Shown piece after piece: positions 35,198 through 43,804 of a DNA stretch of 64,000 bases. Source of the DNA: Ornithinicoccus sp045032955 (GTDB taxonomy: Bacteria > Actinomycetota > Actinomycetes > Actinomycetales > Dermatophilaceae); assembly GCF_045032955.1 (NCBI RefSeq), contig NZ_JBJFZU010000004.1:230970-294969 (forward strand). The letters run 5' to 3'. Under the pieces are notes generated by a model, which saw only the letters and a list, made by a program, of their open reading frames with translations, had not been told where the DNA came from and ran no database searches. The translations under genes and the position numbers were made by a program. The number at the start of each line of letters is the position of its first letter. Position 1 is the stretch's first letter.

Positions 35198-37870
35198 TCA
35201 GACGCCGGAGAGCAGCGACCGGCGCTCGGCGTCGGCCCGGGTCGGCGCGGGCGCGACCCGGATGCTCGCGCCCAGCACCTCGATGCCGTCCTGGTGGGCC
35301 AGCACCGGGTTGAGCCGCACGTGGGCGAGCTCGGGGTGGTCGTCGGCGAGCACCGAGACCCGGGCGATCAGGTCGTGCAGCGCGGCCTGGTCCACCGGCA
35401 TCGCGCCGCGGTAGCCGTCCAGCATCGGGGCCGCCTTGATCGAGCCGACCATCTCGGTGATGTCCACGTCGGTGAGCGGCGGGAAACGGTGCGCCTCGTC
35501 CCCCAGCAGGTCGATCGGCAGGCCGGCCACCCCGAAGCCGACGACCGGCCCGAACAGCGGGTCCTCGACCGAGTTGACCTCCACCGGCACCCCGGAGGGC
35601 GCCATCCGCTGCAGTGCGATGCCCTCGACGCCCAGCGGTCCGAGCAGCCCCGCCATGTCCCGGTATGCCGCCCCCACCGCCTTGGGGTGGCGCAGCCCGG
35701 TGCGCACCCACCCCTGTCCGGGCTGGTGCTGGATGACCGGTGAGGTCGCCTTCAGCACGACCGTGCCGCCGAGCCTCTTGTAGGCCTCGACCGCCTCGGT
35801 GTCGGAGTGCACCGGCACCCGCGGCCAGACCGCGATGCCGTAGGCCGCGAGCACCGCGGTGACCTCGTCGGCATCCAGGTCCACCCCCCGCGGGGCACGG
35901 GCCAGCGCCCCCTGCAGGATCTCGGTCGCCGCACCCCGGTCCAGCCCCTCGGGGCGCACCCGCTCGCCGTGGTCGCGGCCCAGCCACTGGGCATACCGGG
36001 TGGCGGCGGCCAGCGCACGCACCCCCTCCTCCGGCATCGGGTAGGTCGGCACCCCGGTGCCCTCGGTGTCGCCGCGCATCCCGAGGAAGGTGGCCACGCA
36101 CGGCTTCTCGTGCCCGGCGACGGCCTGCCCTACGGCCTCGACCACCTGCGGGTCGATGTCGGCGACCGGAGGGATGAAGCAGGCGATGAGCGAGTCGACG
36201 TCGTCGTCGGCGAGCGCGGCCTCCACGACGCTGCGGAACTCCTCCAGCTGCGCCTCCGCGGAGACGGTGACGGGGCCGTGCGTGACCTCCAGGCCGCGGG
36301 CGCTCGCCGCGTCCGCCGCCAGCGACCCGAGTGCGTCGTTGTTGCTGACCACCGCGACCCGCGGCCCGCGGGGCAGCGGCTGCGTGGTGACGAGCAGCGC
36401 CACGTCGAAGAGCTGGCGGGCGTTGTCCACCCGGATCACCCCGGACTGGCGCAGCATCTGACCGAACGTCTCGGGGCGCTCGCGGGTGTCCCGCACCCGG
36501 TGCCCCTGCGGGATCGCGAACTTGCCGGCCCCGGACTTCACCACGATCACCGGTTTGGTCATCGCCAGCTTGCGGGCGATCCGGGAGAACTTGCGCGGGT
36601 TGCCCATCGACTCCAGGTAGAGCCCGACGGCGGTGGTGGCGTCGTCGTCCATCCAGTACTGCATGAGGTCGTTGCCGGAGATGTCGACCCGGTTGCCGGC
36701 CGAGGCGAAGGTGGACAGCCCCAGCCCGCGGCGGCGGGCGGAGGCCAGCATCGCGATGCCCAGGCCACCGGACTGGGTGAACAGGCCCAGGGTGCCGAAC
36801 GGCGGCAGGTGCTCGGCCGAGGCGATGGAGGCGTTCAGGCGTGTCTCGGGGTCGTTGTTGATGAGCCCGAAGCTGGTCGGCCCCAGCACCCGCATCCCCA
36901 GGTGACGGGCCGTGACGAGCAGCTGGTGCTGCAGGGCACGGCCTTCGGTGCCCGCCTCCGCGAACCCCTCGGAGGCCACCACCAGCCCCTTCACCCCGGC
37001 GTCGGCGCATTCCTGGACGGCGCCCAGCACGTCCTCGGCGGGGACGGCGACCACCGCGAGGTCGACGCCGCCCTCGATGTCCCGCACCGAGGCATACGTG
37101 GGACGGCCGCAGACCAGGGTGCCCGGCTCGGCGCGGCTGTTCACCGGGTGCGCGGCGCCGGTGAACCCGCCGGCGACGATGTCCTCGAAGAACGCGCGCC
37201 CGATGGTGCCCTGGCGGCGGCTGACCCCGATCACCGCCACGGTGGACGGGTGCAGCACGGCCCGCATCGACCGGGACTCGGAGCGGTGCTCCCGGGACAT
37301 CCGCACGGCCCGGGAGGCGTCCGTCGGCTCGATGTCGAAGGACACCGCGATGACGCCGTCGTCGAACTCGTGAGTCACCTCGAAGCCGGCGTCCCGGAAG
37401 ACGCCGATCATCCGCCGGTTCTGGGGCAGCACGTCAGCGACGAACCGGGTGATCCCGGACTCCCGGGCGATGTCGGCCAGGTGCTCCAGCAGCACCGAGC
37501 CCACCCCGCGGCCCTGGTGGTGGTCGGAGACGTTGAAGGCCACCTCGGCCACCGGACCACCCGAGGTGGTCCGGTCGTAGCGGCCGATCCCGACCAGGTC
37601 GTCGCGGACGAACATCACCAGCGCCACCCGGTCGTCGTAGTCGACGTGCGTGAACCGGTGCACGTCCTTGTCCGAGAGCCGCTTGATCGGGGCGAAGAAG
37701 CGCAGGTAGATGGACTCCGCGGACTGGGCGGCGTGGAAGCCGTGGATCGCCTCCACGTCGTCGGGGCGGATCGGCCGGACGTGGGCGACCATGCCGTCGG
37801 AGAGGACGACGTCGGCCTCCCACTCGCGCGGGTAGCCCGGGGGAAGGGTCTCCGGCTCGGACGCGCTCAT
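35198..37870 (-). CDS. GNAT acetyltransferase fused to ADP-forming acyl-CoA synthetase-like domains (Pat family)
   Basis: An 890-residue fusion. Residues 15-180 are a GNAT domain with the acetyl-CoA loop HHQGRGVGSVLLEHLADIA; 200-340 a CoA-binding domain (TVAVIGVSRRQGTIGRAF); 345-480 a succinyl-CoA-ligase-like domain (TQSGGLGIAML, then a KSGAGKFAIPQGH segment keeping the phospho-His position); 645-880 an ATP-grasp domain with VVLKATSP. Pat enzymes acetylate acyl-CoA synthetases on lysine and switch off acetate activation. The GNAT domain at the N-terminus is common in actinobacteria, whereas enterobacterial Pat has it at the C-terminus. No cAMP-binding domain is present. Confidence 0.9.
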   Translation of the reverse strand: MSASEPETLPPGYPREWEADVVLSDGMVAHVRPIRPDDVEAIHGFHAAQSAESIYLRFFAPIKRLSDKDVHRFTHVDYDDRVALVMFVRDDLVGIGRYDRTTSGGPVAEVAFNVSDHHQGRGVGSVLLEHLADIARESGITRFVADVLPQNRRMIGVFRDAGFEVTHEFDDGVIAVSFDIEPTDASRAVRMSREHRSESRSMRAVLHPSTVAVIGVSRRQGTIGRAFFEDIVAGGFTGAAHPVNSRAEPGTLVCGRPTYASVRDIEGGVDLAVVAVPAEDVLGAVQECADAGVKGLVVASEGFAEAGTEGRALQHQLLVTARHLGMRVLGPTSFGLINNDPETRLNASIASAEHLPPFGTLGLFTQSGGLGIAMLASARRRGLGLSTFASAGNRVDISGNDLMQYWMDDDATTAVGLYLESMGNPRKFSRIARKLAMTKPVIVVKSGAGKFAIPQGHRVRDTRERPETFGQMLRQSGVIRVDNARQLFDVALLVTTQPLPRGPRVAVVSNNDALGSLAADAASARGLEVTHGPVTVSAEAQLEEFRSVVEAALADDDVDSLIACFIPPVADIDPQVVEAVGQAVAGHEKPCVATFLGMRGDTEGTGVPTYPMPEEGVRALAAATRYAQWLGRDHGERVRPEGLDRGAATEILQGALARAPRGVDLDADEVTAVLAAYGIAVWPRVPVHSDTEAVEAYKRLGGTVVLKATSPVIQHQPGQGWVRTGLRHPKAVGAAYRDMAGLLGPLGVEGIALQRMAPSGVPVEVNSVEDPLFGPVVGFGVAGLPIDLLGDEAHRFPPLTDVDITEMVGSIKAAPMLDGYRGAMPVDQAALHDLIARVSVLADDHPELAHVRLNPVLAHQDGIEVLGASIRVAPAPTRADAERRSLLSGV

Positions 37871-37959
37871 GGCTCCACTATCCCATCGCGGACCGACACG
37901 GGTCGGGTGGTGGCCGTCACCGGTGCGGCCGGGGTCGTCTGCCGTGCCACCCTCGGGGT

Positions 37960-38583
37960 ATGCAGTTTCGCGAGGTGGTGCGCCGACGCCGGATGGTCCG
38001 CGCCTACGACCCGGACCGGCCGGTCCCGCCCGAGGTCCTGCAGCGTGCGCTGGAGCACGCGATCCGGGCCCCCAGCGCGGGCTTCTCCCAGGGGTGGGAC
38101 TTCGTGGTGCTGGTGAGCCCGCAGGAGCGCGGGACGTTCTGGGACGCGGCCACCGGGGCGGACGACGAGCAGCGGCAGGACGCCTGGCTGCGGGGGGTGC
38201 GGACCGCCCCCTGCCTGGTGGTCTGTCTCTCGGACAAGGACGCCTACCTGGACAGGTATGCCGCCCCGGACAAGGGCTGGAGCGACCGGGACGAGGAGCG
38301 CTGGCCGATCCCCTACTGGGACGTCGACACCGGGATGGCGGCGCTGCTGATGCTGCTCACCGCGGTGGACGAGGGTCTGGGCGGGCTGTTCTTCGGGGTT
38401 CCCGCTCCCCGGCAGGCCGCCACCTTGGAGGCGCTCGGGGTGCCGGCAGGTCGGCGGGCCGTGGGCGTGGTGGCCCTGGGCTACCCGGCGCCGGACCGCC
38501 GCTCCCCGTCGCTGCGGCGGGGACGGCGCGAGGTGTCGCAGGTCGCGCACCGGGGGCGCTTCGGCGTGCCCTGGCAGGGCTGA
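37960..38583 (+). CDS. Nitroreductase family protein
   Basis: An FMN-dependent NAD(P)H oxidoreductase-fold protein of 207 residues. The FMN phosphate site is RRRRMVRAYDPDRPVPPEVL, then RAPSAGFSQGWDFVVLVS, DVDTGMAALLMLLTAV and GLGGLFFGVPAP, in family order. Members reduce nitro groups, quinones or act in flavin and F420 metabolism. Here AVGVVALGYPAPDRRSPS is the usual C-terminal strand. The gene is divergent from the GNAT fusion and convergent with the PfkB gene, with three bases between the stops. Confidence 0.85.
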   Translation: MQFREVVRRRRMVRAYDPDRPVPPEVLQRALEHAIRAPSAGFSQGWDFVVLVSPQERGTFWDAATGADDEQRQDAWLRGVRTAPCLVVCLSDKDAYLDRYAAPDKGWSDRDEERWPIPYWDVDTGMAALLMLLTAVDEGLGGLFFGVPAPRQAATLEALGVPAGRRAVGVVALGYPAPDRRSPSLRRGRREVSQVAHRGRFGVPWQG

Positions 38584-38586
38584 CCG

Positions 38587-39555
38587 TCAGGCGCGGCCCG
38601 CGAGGAAGGCGTCGACCTCGGCCGCGGTGGGGGCCGTCGCCGGTCCGCGCCGCGTGACCTTGATGGCCCCTGCGGCGTTGGCCCGGCGAGCCGCCTCCGG
38701 CCAGTCGCGGCCACCGGCGACCTCGGCGCACAGCACGCCGGTATGCGTGTCGCCGGCGCCGTTGGTGTCGACCGGGGTCTGCGGGAAGCCGTCGACCTCG
38801 GTGGTCCGCCCGTCCACGCGCACCACACAGCCGTCCGGGCCGTCGCGGACCACCACCACGGCGCCCTCGGGGAGCAGGCGGGCGACCGCCTCGCAGAGGT
38901 CCGCCACGCTCGGGGTGGGGTCGGCAGCGTTGTCCTCCGTGTCGCTCGGATCGCCGACCAGCTCCCGCGCCTCCTGCGCGTTCGAGGTCCACACGGTGGT
39001 CCGTGCCAGCACCCGTTCGACGACGGATGCCTCGAGCGTCGCCATCGGCGCGCCGGGGTCGAGCACCACGTCGACCCCCGCGGGCAGAGCCTCCAGCCAG
39101 GTCAGCAGCGGGCCCTGGGTCGGCGGCAGCAACGTGTACCCGGAGACGCAGACGAGGTCGCCCGCCGCCGGTCGGCTGGTGGCCAGCGACTCGGCGGTGA
39201 TCCGGCGCTCGGCCGCCCGGGTGGTGACGAAGGTGCGTTCGGCGCTCGGCTCCACCAGCACCACGCAGACCCCGGTGTCCAGGTCGGTGACCGGGGCCGC
39301 GCTCGCCCGGACGCCCTCGGCGGCGAGCACCTCCCGGACCAGGTCGCCGTTGGGTCCGGTGCCGACCGCCCCGGCGAGCACCGCCTCCGCCCCGGTGCGG
39401 GCGGCCGCGACGACGATGGTCACCGAGCCACCGGCATACCGGGTGGCGGTCTCGGCCATCACGTTCCCGCCGCGGGGCGGCAGCCGGGGCACCTCGACGA
39501 CGAGGTCGACCATGGCCTGACCGGTGTGGATCACCCTGCGGGACGACGAGGTCAT
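38587..39555 (-). CDS. PfkB-family carbohydrate kinase (ribokinase-like)
   Basis: A 322-residue sugar or nucleoside kinase. The N-terminal Gly-Gly motif is in ATRYAGGSVTIVVAAARTG and the C-terminal signature with catalytic Asp is TPVDTNGAGDTHTGVLCAEVAGG. The substrate lid and ATP site otherwise look normal. The ATG start matches the fold's first strand; an upstream open stretch of 34 codons is excluded because it faces the divergent M20 gene. It may phosphorylate ribose, fructose or a nucleoside; nothing in context decides. Confidence 0.85.
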   Translation of the reverse strand: MTSSSRRVIHTGQAMVDLVVEVPRLPPRGGNVMAETATRYAGGSVTIVVAAARTGAEAVLAGAVGTGPNGDLVREVLAAEGVRASAAPVTDLDTGVCVVLVEPSAERTFVTTRAAERRITAESLATSRPAAGDLVCVSGYTLLPPTQGPLLTWLEALPAGVDVVLDPGAPMATLEASVVERVLARTTVWTSNAQEARELVGDPSDTEDNAADPTPSVADLCEAVARLLPEGAVVVVRDGPDGCVVRVDGRTTEVDGFPQTPVDTNGAGDTHTGVLCAEVAGGRDWPEAARRANAAGAIKVTRRGPATAPTAAEVDAFLAGRA

Positions 39556-39609
39556 GGCGGCCAGCCTGCCACGGTGCGGTCCGCGCACGGCGCCGCCCCG
39601 GCGAGCGCA

Positions 39610-39615
39610 TACCCT
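39610..39615 (+). promoter_or_regulatory. Predicted leaderless -10 element of the M20 amidohydrolase gene
   Basis: TACCCT ends seven bases before the ATG, and no ribosome binding site is present in between. Confidence 0.5.
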
Positions 39616-39622
39616 CGGGCGC

Positions 39623-40897
39623 ATGAGCACCAGCGCCGTCCTCGCCGCCCTGCCCACCGTCCGGCCCTGGCTGGAGGACCTCTATCGGCACCTGCACGCG
39701 CACCCGGAGCTGTCGATGGCCGAGCACGGCACCGCCGCCCGCGTCGTCGAGGAGCTGCGGGAGATGGATCCGGACGGGACGGCCTTCGAGATCGGCACCG
39801 GATTGGGTGGGACCGGGGTGACCGCGGTGCTGCGCAACGGCGAGGGACCGACCGTCCTGGTGCGCGCCGACATGGACGGGCTCCCGGTCGCCGAGGACAC
39901 CGGACTGGAGTATGCCTCCACGGTCACCACCATGAACGCCGCCGGTGAGCAGGTCCCGGTGATGCACGCCTGCGGCCACGACACCCACGTGGCGACGCTG
40001 CTGGCGTCGGTGCGGCTGCTGCTGGCGGGGCGCGAGCACTGGTCCGGCACCCTGGTCGCCGTCTTCCAGCCGGCCGAGGAGCAGTTCAACGGGGCCGAGG
40101 CGATGGTGGCGCAGGGGCTCGTCGACGCGGTCCCGCGACCGGACGTGGCGCTGGGCCAGCACGTGCTGCCGGGGCCCGCAGGGTCGGTGCAGGTGGCGGC
40201 CGGGCCGATCATGGCGAGCTGCGACGACTTCCGGGTCACCCTCTACGGAAAGGGCGGGCACGGGTCCGCGCCGCACACCGCGATCGACCCGGTGGTGATG
40301 GCCGCCTCGCTGGTGATGCGGCTGCAGACGGTGATCTCCCGGCAGGTGTCTCCGCAGGCCACCGCGGTGCTGACGGTCGGTCGGATCGCGGCCGGGACGA
40401 AGACCAACATCATCCCCGAGCACGCGGTGCTGGAGGGGACGGTGCGCACCTACGACGACGCGGTGGCACGGCACTGCCTCGAGGTCATCGAGCGCACCGC
40501 GCGCGCCGAGGCCCTCGCCTGGGGCGCCCCCGACCCGCTGGTGGAGACCTTCGACCACCTGCCGGTCACCGACAACAGCCCGGACGCCACCGCGGTGGTG
40601 CGGGCCGCTCTCGGTGCCGAGCTCGGGGCCGGGCAGGTGCGGGACTTCACCCCGGAGATGGGTTCGGAGGACTTCTCCGAGCTGCCGAACGCCTGGGGCG
40701 TGCCCTACTGCTACTGGGGGTTCGGGGCGTTCGACGCCGACGCGTGGGCGGCCGCGGAGGCGCGGGGCAGCGAGCGGCACGACTTCCCGGACAACCACTC
40801 CTCGCACTTCGCCCCGGAGCTGCAGCCGACGCTGGACACCGGGGTGCGGGCGATGGTCGCCGCGACGATGGCCTGGGTGGGGCGCCCGCAGCCCTGA
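39623..40897 (+). CDS. M20-family amidohydrolase (N-acyl amino acid or hippurate hydrolase-like)
   Basis: A zinc metallo-amidohydrolase of 424 residues. Metal ligands are visible in VLVRADMDGLPV, VMHACGHDTHVA, FQPAEEQFNGAEAMV and the C-terminal DNHSSHFAPELQP; the dimerisation domain contains KGGHGSAPHTAIDPVV. Relatives cleave N-acetyl or aryl groups from amino acids or indole-3-acetyl amino acids (plant IAA-amino-acid hydrolase belongs to this group). That parallel is notable given the aldoxime cassette further on, but the substrate is not proven. The start is predicted to be leaderless. Confidence 0.9.
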   Translation: MSTSAVLAALPTVRPWLEDLYRHLHAHPELSMAEHGTAARVVEELREMDPDGTAFEIGTGLGGTGVTAVLRNGEGPTVLVRADMDGLPVAEDTGLEYASTVTTMNAAGEQVPVMHACGHDTHVATLLASVRLLLAGREHWSGTLVAVFQPAEEQFNGAEAMVAQGLVDAVPRPDVALGQHVLPGPAGSVQVAAGPIMASCDDFRVTLYGKGGHGSAPHTAIDPVVMAASLVMRLQTVISRQVSPQATAVLTVGRIAAGTKTNIIPEHAVLEGTVRTYDDAVARHCLEVIERTARAEALAWGAPDPLVETFDHLPVTDNSPDATAVVRAALGAELGAGQVRDFTPEMGSEDFSELPNAWGVPYCYWGFGAFDADAWAAAEARGSERHDFPDNHSSHFAPELQPTLDTGVRAMVAATMAWVGRPQP

Positions 40898-40973
40898 CCG
40901 GTGGGGGCGGACCGGTAGCGGTTCGTTTCGGCTTGCGGCGAAAAGGCATTGCGGGTATGTCAGGGGTCGGGCC

Positions 40974-40979
40974 TAGCAT
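40974..40979 (+). promoter_or_regulatory. Predicted leaderless -10 element of the drug-exporter operon
   Basis: TAGCAT lies six bases before the GTG start of the ATPase gene; no Shine-Dalgarno sequence is seen. Confidence 0.5.
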
Positions 40980-40985
40980 GCCAGC

Positions 40986-41978
40986 GTGGCCATCATCGAG
41001 GCGCATGACCTGCGCAAGACCTATCACTCCCGCTCCGGCGACGTGCATGCCCTCGCAGGGCTGAGCCTGAGCGTGCCCGAGGGCACCGTCAAGGGGCTGC
41101 TGGGCCCCAACGGAGCCGGCAAGACGACCGCCGTCAAGGTGCTCAACACGCTGCTGCAGCCGGATGGTGGCACCGCGACGGTGGATGGCATCGACGTCCT
41201 CAGCGACCCCGAGGCGGTGCGCCAGGTGATCGGTGCCAGCGGCCAGTACGCGGCGGTCGACGAGCACCTCACCGGCCGGGAGAACCTGGAGATGGTGGGC
41301 CGGCTCTACCACCTGGGCTCGCGGCGTGCCAAGGCCCGCGCGGGTGAGCTGCTGGAGCAGTTCGACCTGGTCGAGGCCGCCGACCGCCCGGTCAAGGGCT
41401 TCTCCGGGGGTATGCGCCGGCGCATCGACCTGGCCTGCGCCCTGGTCAACACCCCGCGGGTGCTCTTCCTCGACGAGCCGACGACCGGGCTGGACCCGCG
41501 CAGCCGGATCGGCCTGTGGGAGGTCATCAAGGACCTGGTCAAGCACGGCACCACGGTGCTGCTCACCACCCAGTACCTCGAGGAGGCCGACTACCTGGCC
41601 GACGACATCAGCGTCATCGACCACGGGACGGTGATCGCCGAGGGCACGGCCGACGAGCTCAAGGCGCAGATCGGTGGCCACCGGGTCGTGGTGACCCTGG
41701 TGGACGCCGCGCAGAGCGGTGCCGCGTCCGAGGTGCTGGCCCGGCACGGCACCGAGGAGGTGCAGGTCGACTCCTCCGGCCGGACCCTGTCGGTCGCGGT
41801 CGCCGGTGGTCCGCAGGCGCTGCAGCAGGTGCTGGGGGCGCTCGCCGACACCGGGGTCGAGCTGCACGACGCGGGGATGCGCCGCCCCACCCTCGACGAC
41901 GTCTTCCTGGCCCTCACCGGCCGGGAGCGTGCCGACGAGACGGCTGACGAGACGATCGAGCAGGGAGCCCGACCATGA
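40986..41978 (+). CDS. ABC exporter ATPase, DrrA/daunorubicin-resistance type
   Basis: ATPase of a two-gene exporter, 330 residues. Walker A is GLLGPNGAGKTTAVKVLNTLL (near residue 37), the signature is FSGGMRRRIDLA, Walker B is RVLFLDEPTTGLDPRSR and the switch His position is a Gln in LLTTQYLEEAD, as is usual in DrrA. The C-terminal regulatory region contains MRRPTLDDVFLALTG. Drr systems export antibiotics or lipids such as PDIM. It overlaps the permease gene by four bases (ATGA). Confidence 0.92.
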   Translation: MAIIEAHDLRKTYHSRSGDVHALAGLSLSVPEGTVKGLLGPNGAGKTTAVKVLNTLLQPDGGTATVDGIDVLSDPEAVRQVIGASGQYAAVDEHLTGRENLEMVGRLYHLGSRRAKARAGELLEQFDLVEAADRPVKGFSGGMRRRIDLACALVNTPRVLFLDEPTTGLDPRSRIGLWEVIKDLVKHGTTVLLTTQYLEEADYLADDISVIDHGTVIAEGTADELKAQIGGHRVVVTLVDAAQSGAASEVLARHGTEEVQVDSSGRTLSVAVAGGPQALQQVLGALADTGVELHDAGMRRPTLDDVFLALTGRERADETADETIEQGARP

Positions 41979-42832
41979 CCGCTGTGAACACCACCTCCGG
42001 GACCACGCGGCCGGCGACCGGGGGCGACAGGGGCGCGACGCTCGGGACCTGGGCGAGCGACGTCGCCACGGTCACCTGGCGCAACCTCATCAAGTTCCGC
42101 CGCAACCCCGAGATCCTGCTCTTCGCGGTGCTCCAGCCGATCATGTTCGTCGTCCTGTTCAGCCAGGTGTACGGCGGGTCCATCGAGACCGAGGGGGTCA
42201 ACTACACCGATTACCTGATGGCCGGGATCTTCGGGCAGACGGTGCTCTTCGGGTCCACCTTCTCGGGCTACCAGATGGCGCAGGACCTCAAGGAGGGGAT
42301 GATCGACCGGTTCCGGACGCTGCCGATGCACGACTCGGCGGTGCTCTTCGGACGGACCAACGCCGACCTGGCGCTGAACGCGGTCTCGATGGTCATCATG
42401 ATGGCCACCGGCTTCGTTATCGGCTGGCGGTTCACCGAGGGCTGGCTCTCGTTCCTCGGTGGTGTCGGCATCCTGCTGCTGTTCAGCTACGCCTTCAGCT
42501 GGGTGATGGCGCTGCTGGGGATCGTCGTGCGCACGCCCGAGGTGATCAACAACGCCTCGTTCATGATCCTCTTCCCGCTGACCTTCATCTCCAACGCCTT
42601 CGTGCAGACCCAGAACCTGCCGCGCGTGCTGGAGGTCTTCGCCAACTGGAACCCGATCTCGGCGCTGGTCCAGGCGGCCCGGGAGCTGTTCGGCAACACG
42701 GGCGGCGCACCGACGCCGGACACCTTCCCGATGCAGAACCCGGTGCTCACCATCATCGCCGGGTCGCTGCTGATGCTGGCCGTCTTCATCCCGCTCGCGG
42801 TGTCACGCTTCCGGAAGGCGTCCTCGCGCTGA
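41975..42832 (+). CDS. ABC-2 type permease, DrrB-like
   Basis: The membrane partner of the DrrA-type ATPase, 285 residues with six hydrophobic segments. The ABC-2 pattern is clear: TWRNLIKFRRNPEILLFAVLQPIMF near residue 29, a KEGMIDRFRTLPM motif near residue 108, and FVQTQNLPRVLEVFANWNPISALV near residue 209. It starts inside the ATPase stop. The substrate is unknown; it may export a toxic compound or a lipid. No TetR-type regulator is adjacent. Confidence 0.92.
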   Translation: MTAVNTTSGTTRPATGGDRGATLGTWASDVATVTWRNLIKFRRNPEILLFAVLQPIMFVVLFSQVYGGSIETEGVNYTDYLMAGIFGQTVLFGSTFSGYQMAQDLKEGMIDRFRTLPMHDSAVLFGRTNADLALNAVSMVIMMATGFVIGWRFTEGWLSFLGGVGILLLFSYAFSWVMALLGIVVRTPEVINNASFMILFPLTFISNAFVQTQNLPRVLEVFANWNPISALVQAARELFGNTGGAPTPDTFPMQNPVLTIIAGSLLMLAVFIPLAVSRFRKASSR

Positions 42833-42875
42833 GGGCGAGGGCGAAGGTCAGCGGTCAGTGATCCCCGGGGACGCC

Positions 42876-43658
42876 TCAGGCGGTCCGGTCGAGGATGAGC
42901 CTGGCTGCCTCCTCGGGCGCGTCCCACTGCGGGAAGTGCCCGCACCGCTCGAACCAGTGCAGCTCCGCGTCCGGGAAGGCCGTGATGGCGCGCTGGGCCT
43001 GCCGGGGCAGGGTGACCAGGTCGCGGCGGCCCCAGCCGATCGTGGCCTGTCCGGGCAGCGTGCCGCGGGCGGCGCCCTCCTGCTTCGGTCCCTTCGTCAG
43101 GGCGTCCATGGCCGCGCCGGTCGAGGGTGCCGTGGCGAGCCCGCGCAGGTCCGGCAGCACGGTGTCGGCCGACAGCGCCCAGGGGCGGGCCGAGAACTGC
43201 GCGAGCAGGGCAGAGCGCGACACCGGGTTGCCCAGCAGGGTGGGCAGAGCCCCGCTGAGCGCCGTGACGAGCTTGATCGAGGGACGCAGGGTGCCGCTGA
43301 AGACGGCGACCTCACGGTCGCTCCAGAAGCCGCCGGGGGCGAGGGCGACGGTGTCGCCGCCCACCCCGCGGCGGGCCAGCTCGAGCACGATCCGGGCACC
43401 CATGGACTGGCCCGCGGTGGAGACCGCGCCGAGGCCCTGCTCGTCGATGAAGTCGGCGACCGCGTCGGTCAGGGTCGCGATCGAGACCTCTCCGGTCAGC
43501 GGTGCGGACTCACCGAAGCCGGGCAGGTCGACGGCGATGACCTCGCGCTCTGCGGTCAGCCTCTCGAGGATCGGGGCCCAGGACTGCGAGCCTGCGCCGA
43601 GGCCGTGGACCAGCAGCAGGGGGTTGCCGCTGCCGCGCCGTACGTGATGGAGAGTCAT
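42876..43658 (-). CDS. Alpha/beta hydrolase
   Basis: A 260-residue serine hydrolase-fold protein: oxyanion region LLLVHGLGAGSQSW, nucleophile elbow STAGQSMGARIVLELA (Ser about residue 104) and a C-terminal catalytic His in RCGHFPQWDAPEE. The acid is probably the Asp in GWGRRDLVTLPR. The fold covers esterases, lyases and C-C hydrolases, so the reaction is open. A TAGGAT -10 hexamer lies six bases before the ATG. It is convergent with the Drr operon and followed upstream by a large hairpin. Confidence 0.85.
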   Translation of the reverse strand: MTLHHVRRGSGNPLLLVHGLGAGSQSWAPILERLTAEREVIAVDLPGFGESAPLTGEVSIATLTDAVADFIDEQGLGAVSTAGQSMGARIVLELARRGVGGDTVALAPGGFWSDREVAVFSGTLRPSIKLVTALSGALPTLLGNPVSRSALLAQFSARPWALSADTVLPDLRGLATAPSTGAAMDALTKGPKQEGAARGTLPGQATIGWGRRDLVTLPRQAQRAITAFPDAELHWFERCGHFPQWDAPEEAARLILDRTA

Positions 43659-43664
43659 CCACCG

Positions 43665-43670
43665 ATCCTA
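43665..43670 (-). promoter_or_regulatory. Predicted leaderless -10 element of the hydrolase gene
   Basis: TAGGAT lies six bases before the ATG, in the arrangement seen for several other genes in this window. Confidence 0.5.
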
Positions 43671-43718
43671 GGGCGGTGGTCCTCGGGCATCCCTGGTGGG
43701 AGCAGGCCGACCGATGGG

Positions 43719-43781
43719 TGTGCGGAAACGGTGTGTCACATCGGTCGTCCTGATAACGATGTGACACACCGTTTCCGCACA
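43719..43781. repeat. Perfect 25-base inverted repeat with 13-base loop
   Basis: Arms at 43719-43743 and 43757-43781 are exact reverse complements and start TGTGCGGAAACGG; the loop is GTCGTCCTGATAA. The element has a lower GC content than its surroundings (about half). It lies after the ornithine cyclodeaminase stop and before the hydrolase promoter on the same strand. It may be a terminator, but the length and perfect match also fit a small mobile or structured RNA element. Confidence 0.85.
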
Positions 43782-43804
43782 GGTATGCCTGCGCCCCACC
43801 CTGC

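Noticed and set aside
42833..42875. Terminator hairpin between the Drr permease and the hydrolase
   Set aside because: Only a ten-base TCCCCGGGGA palindrome is present, too short and loop-free to claim.
41200..43000. Antibiotic biosynthesis cluster around the Drr exporter
   Set aside because: No NRPS, PKS, terpene or RiPP genes are near; it is an isolated exporter pair.
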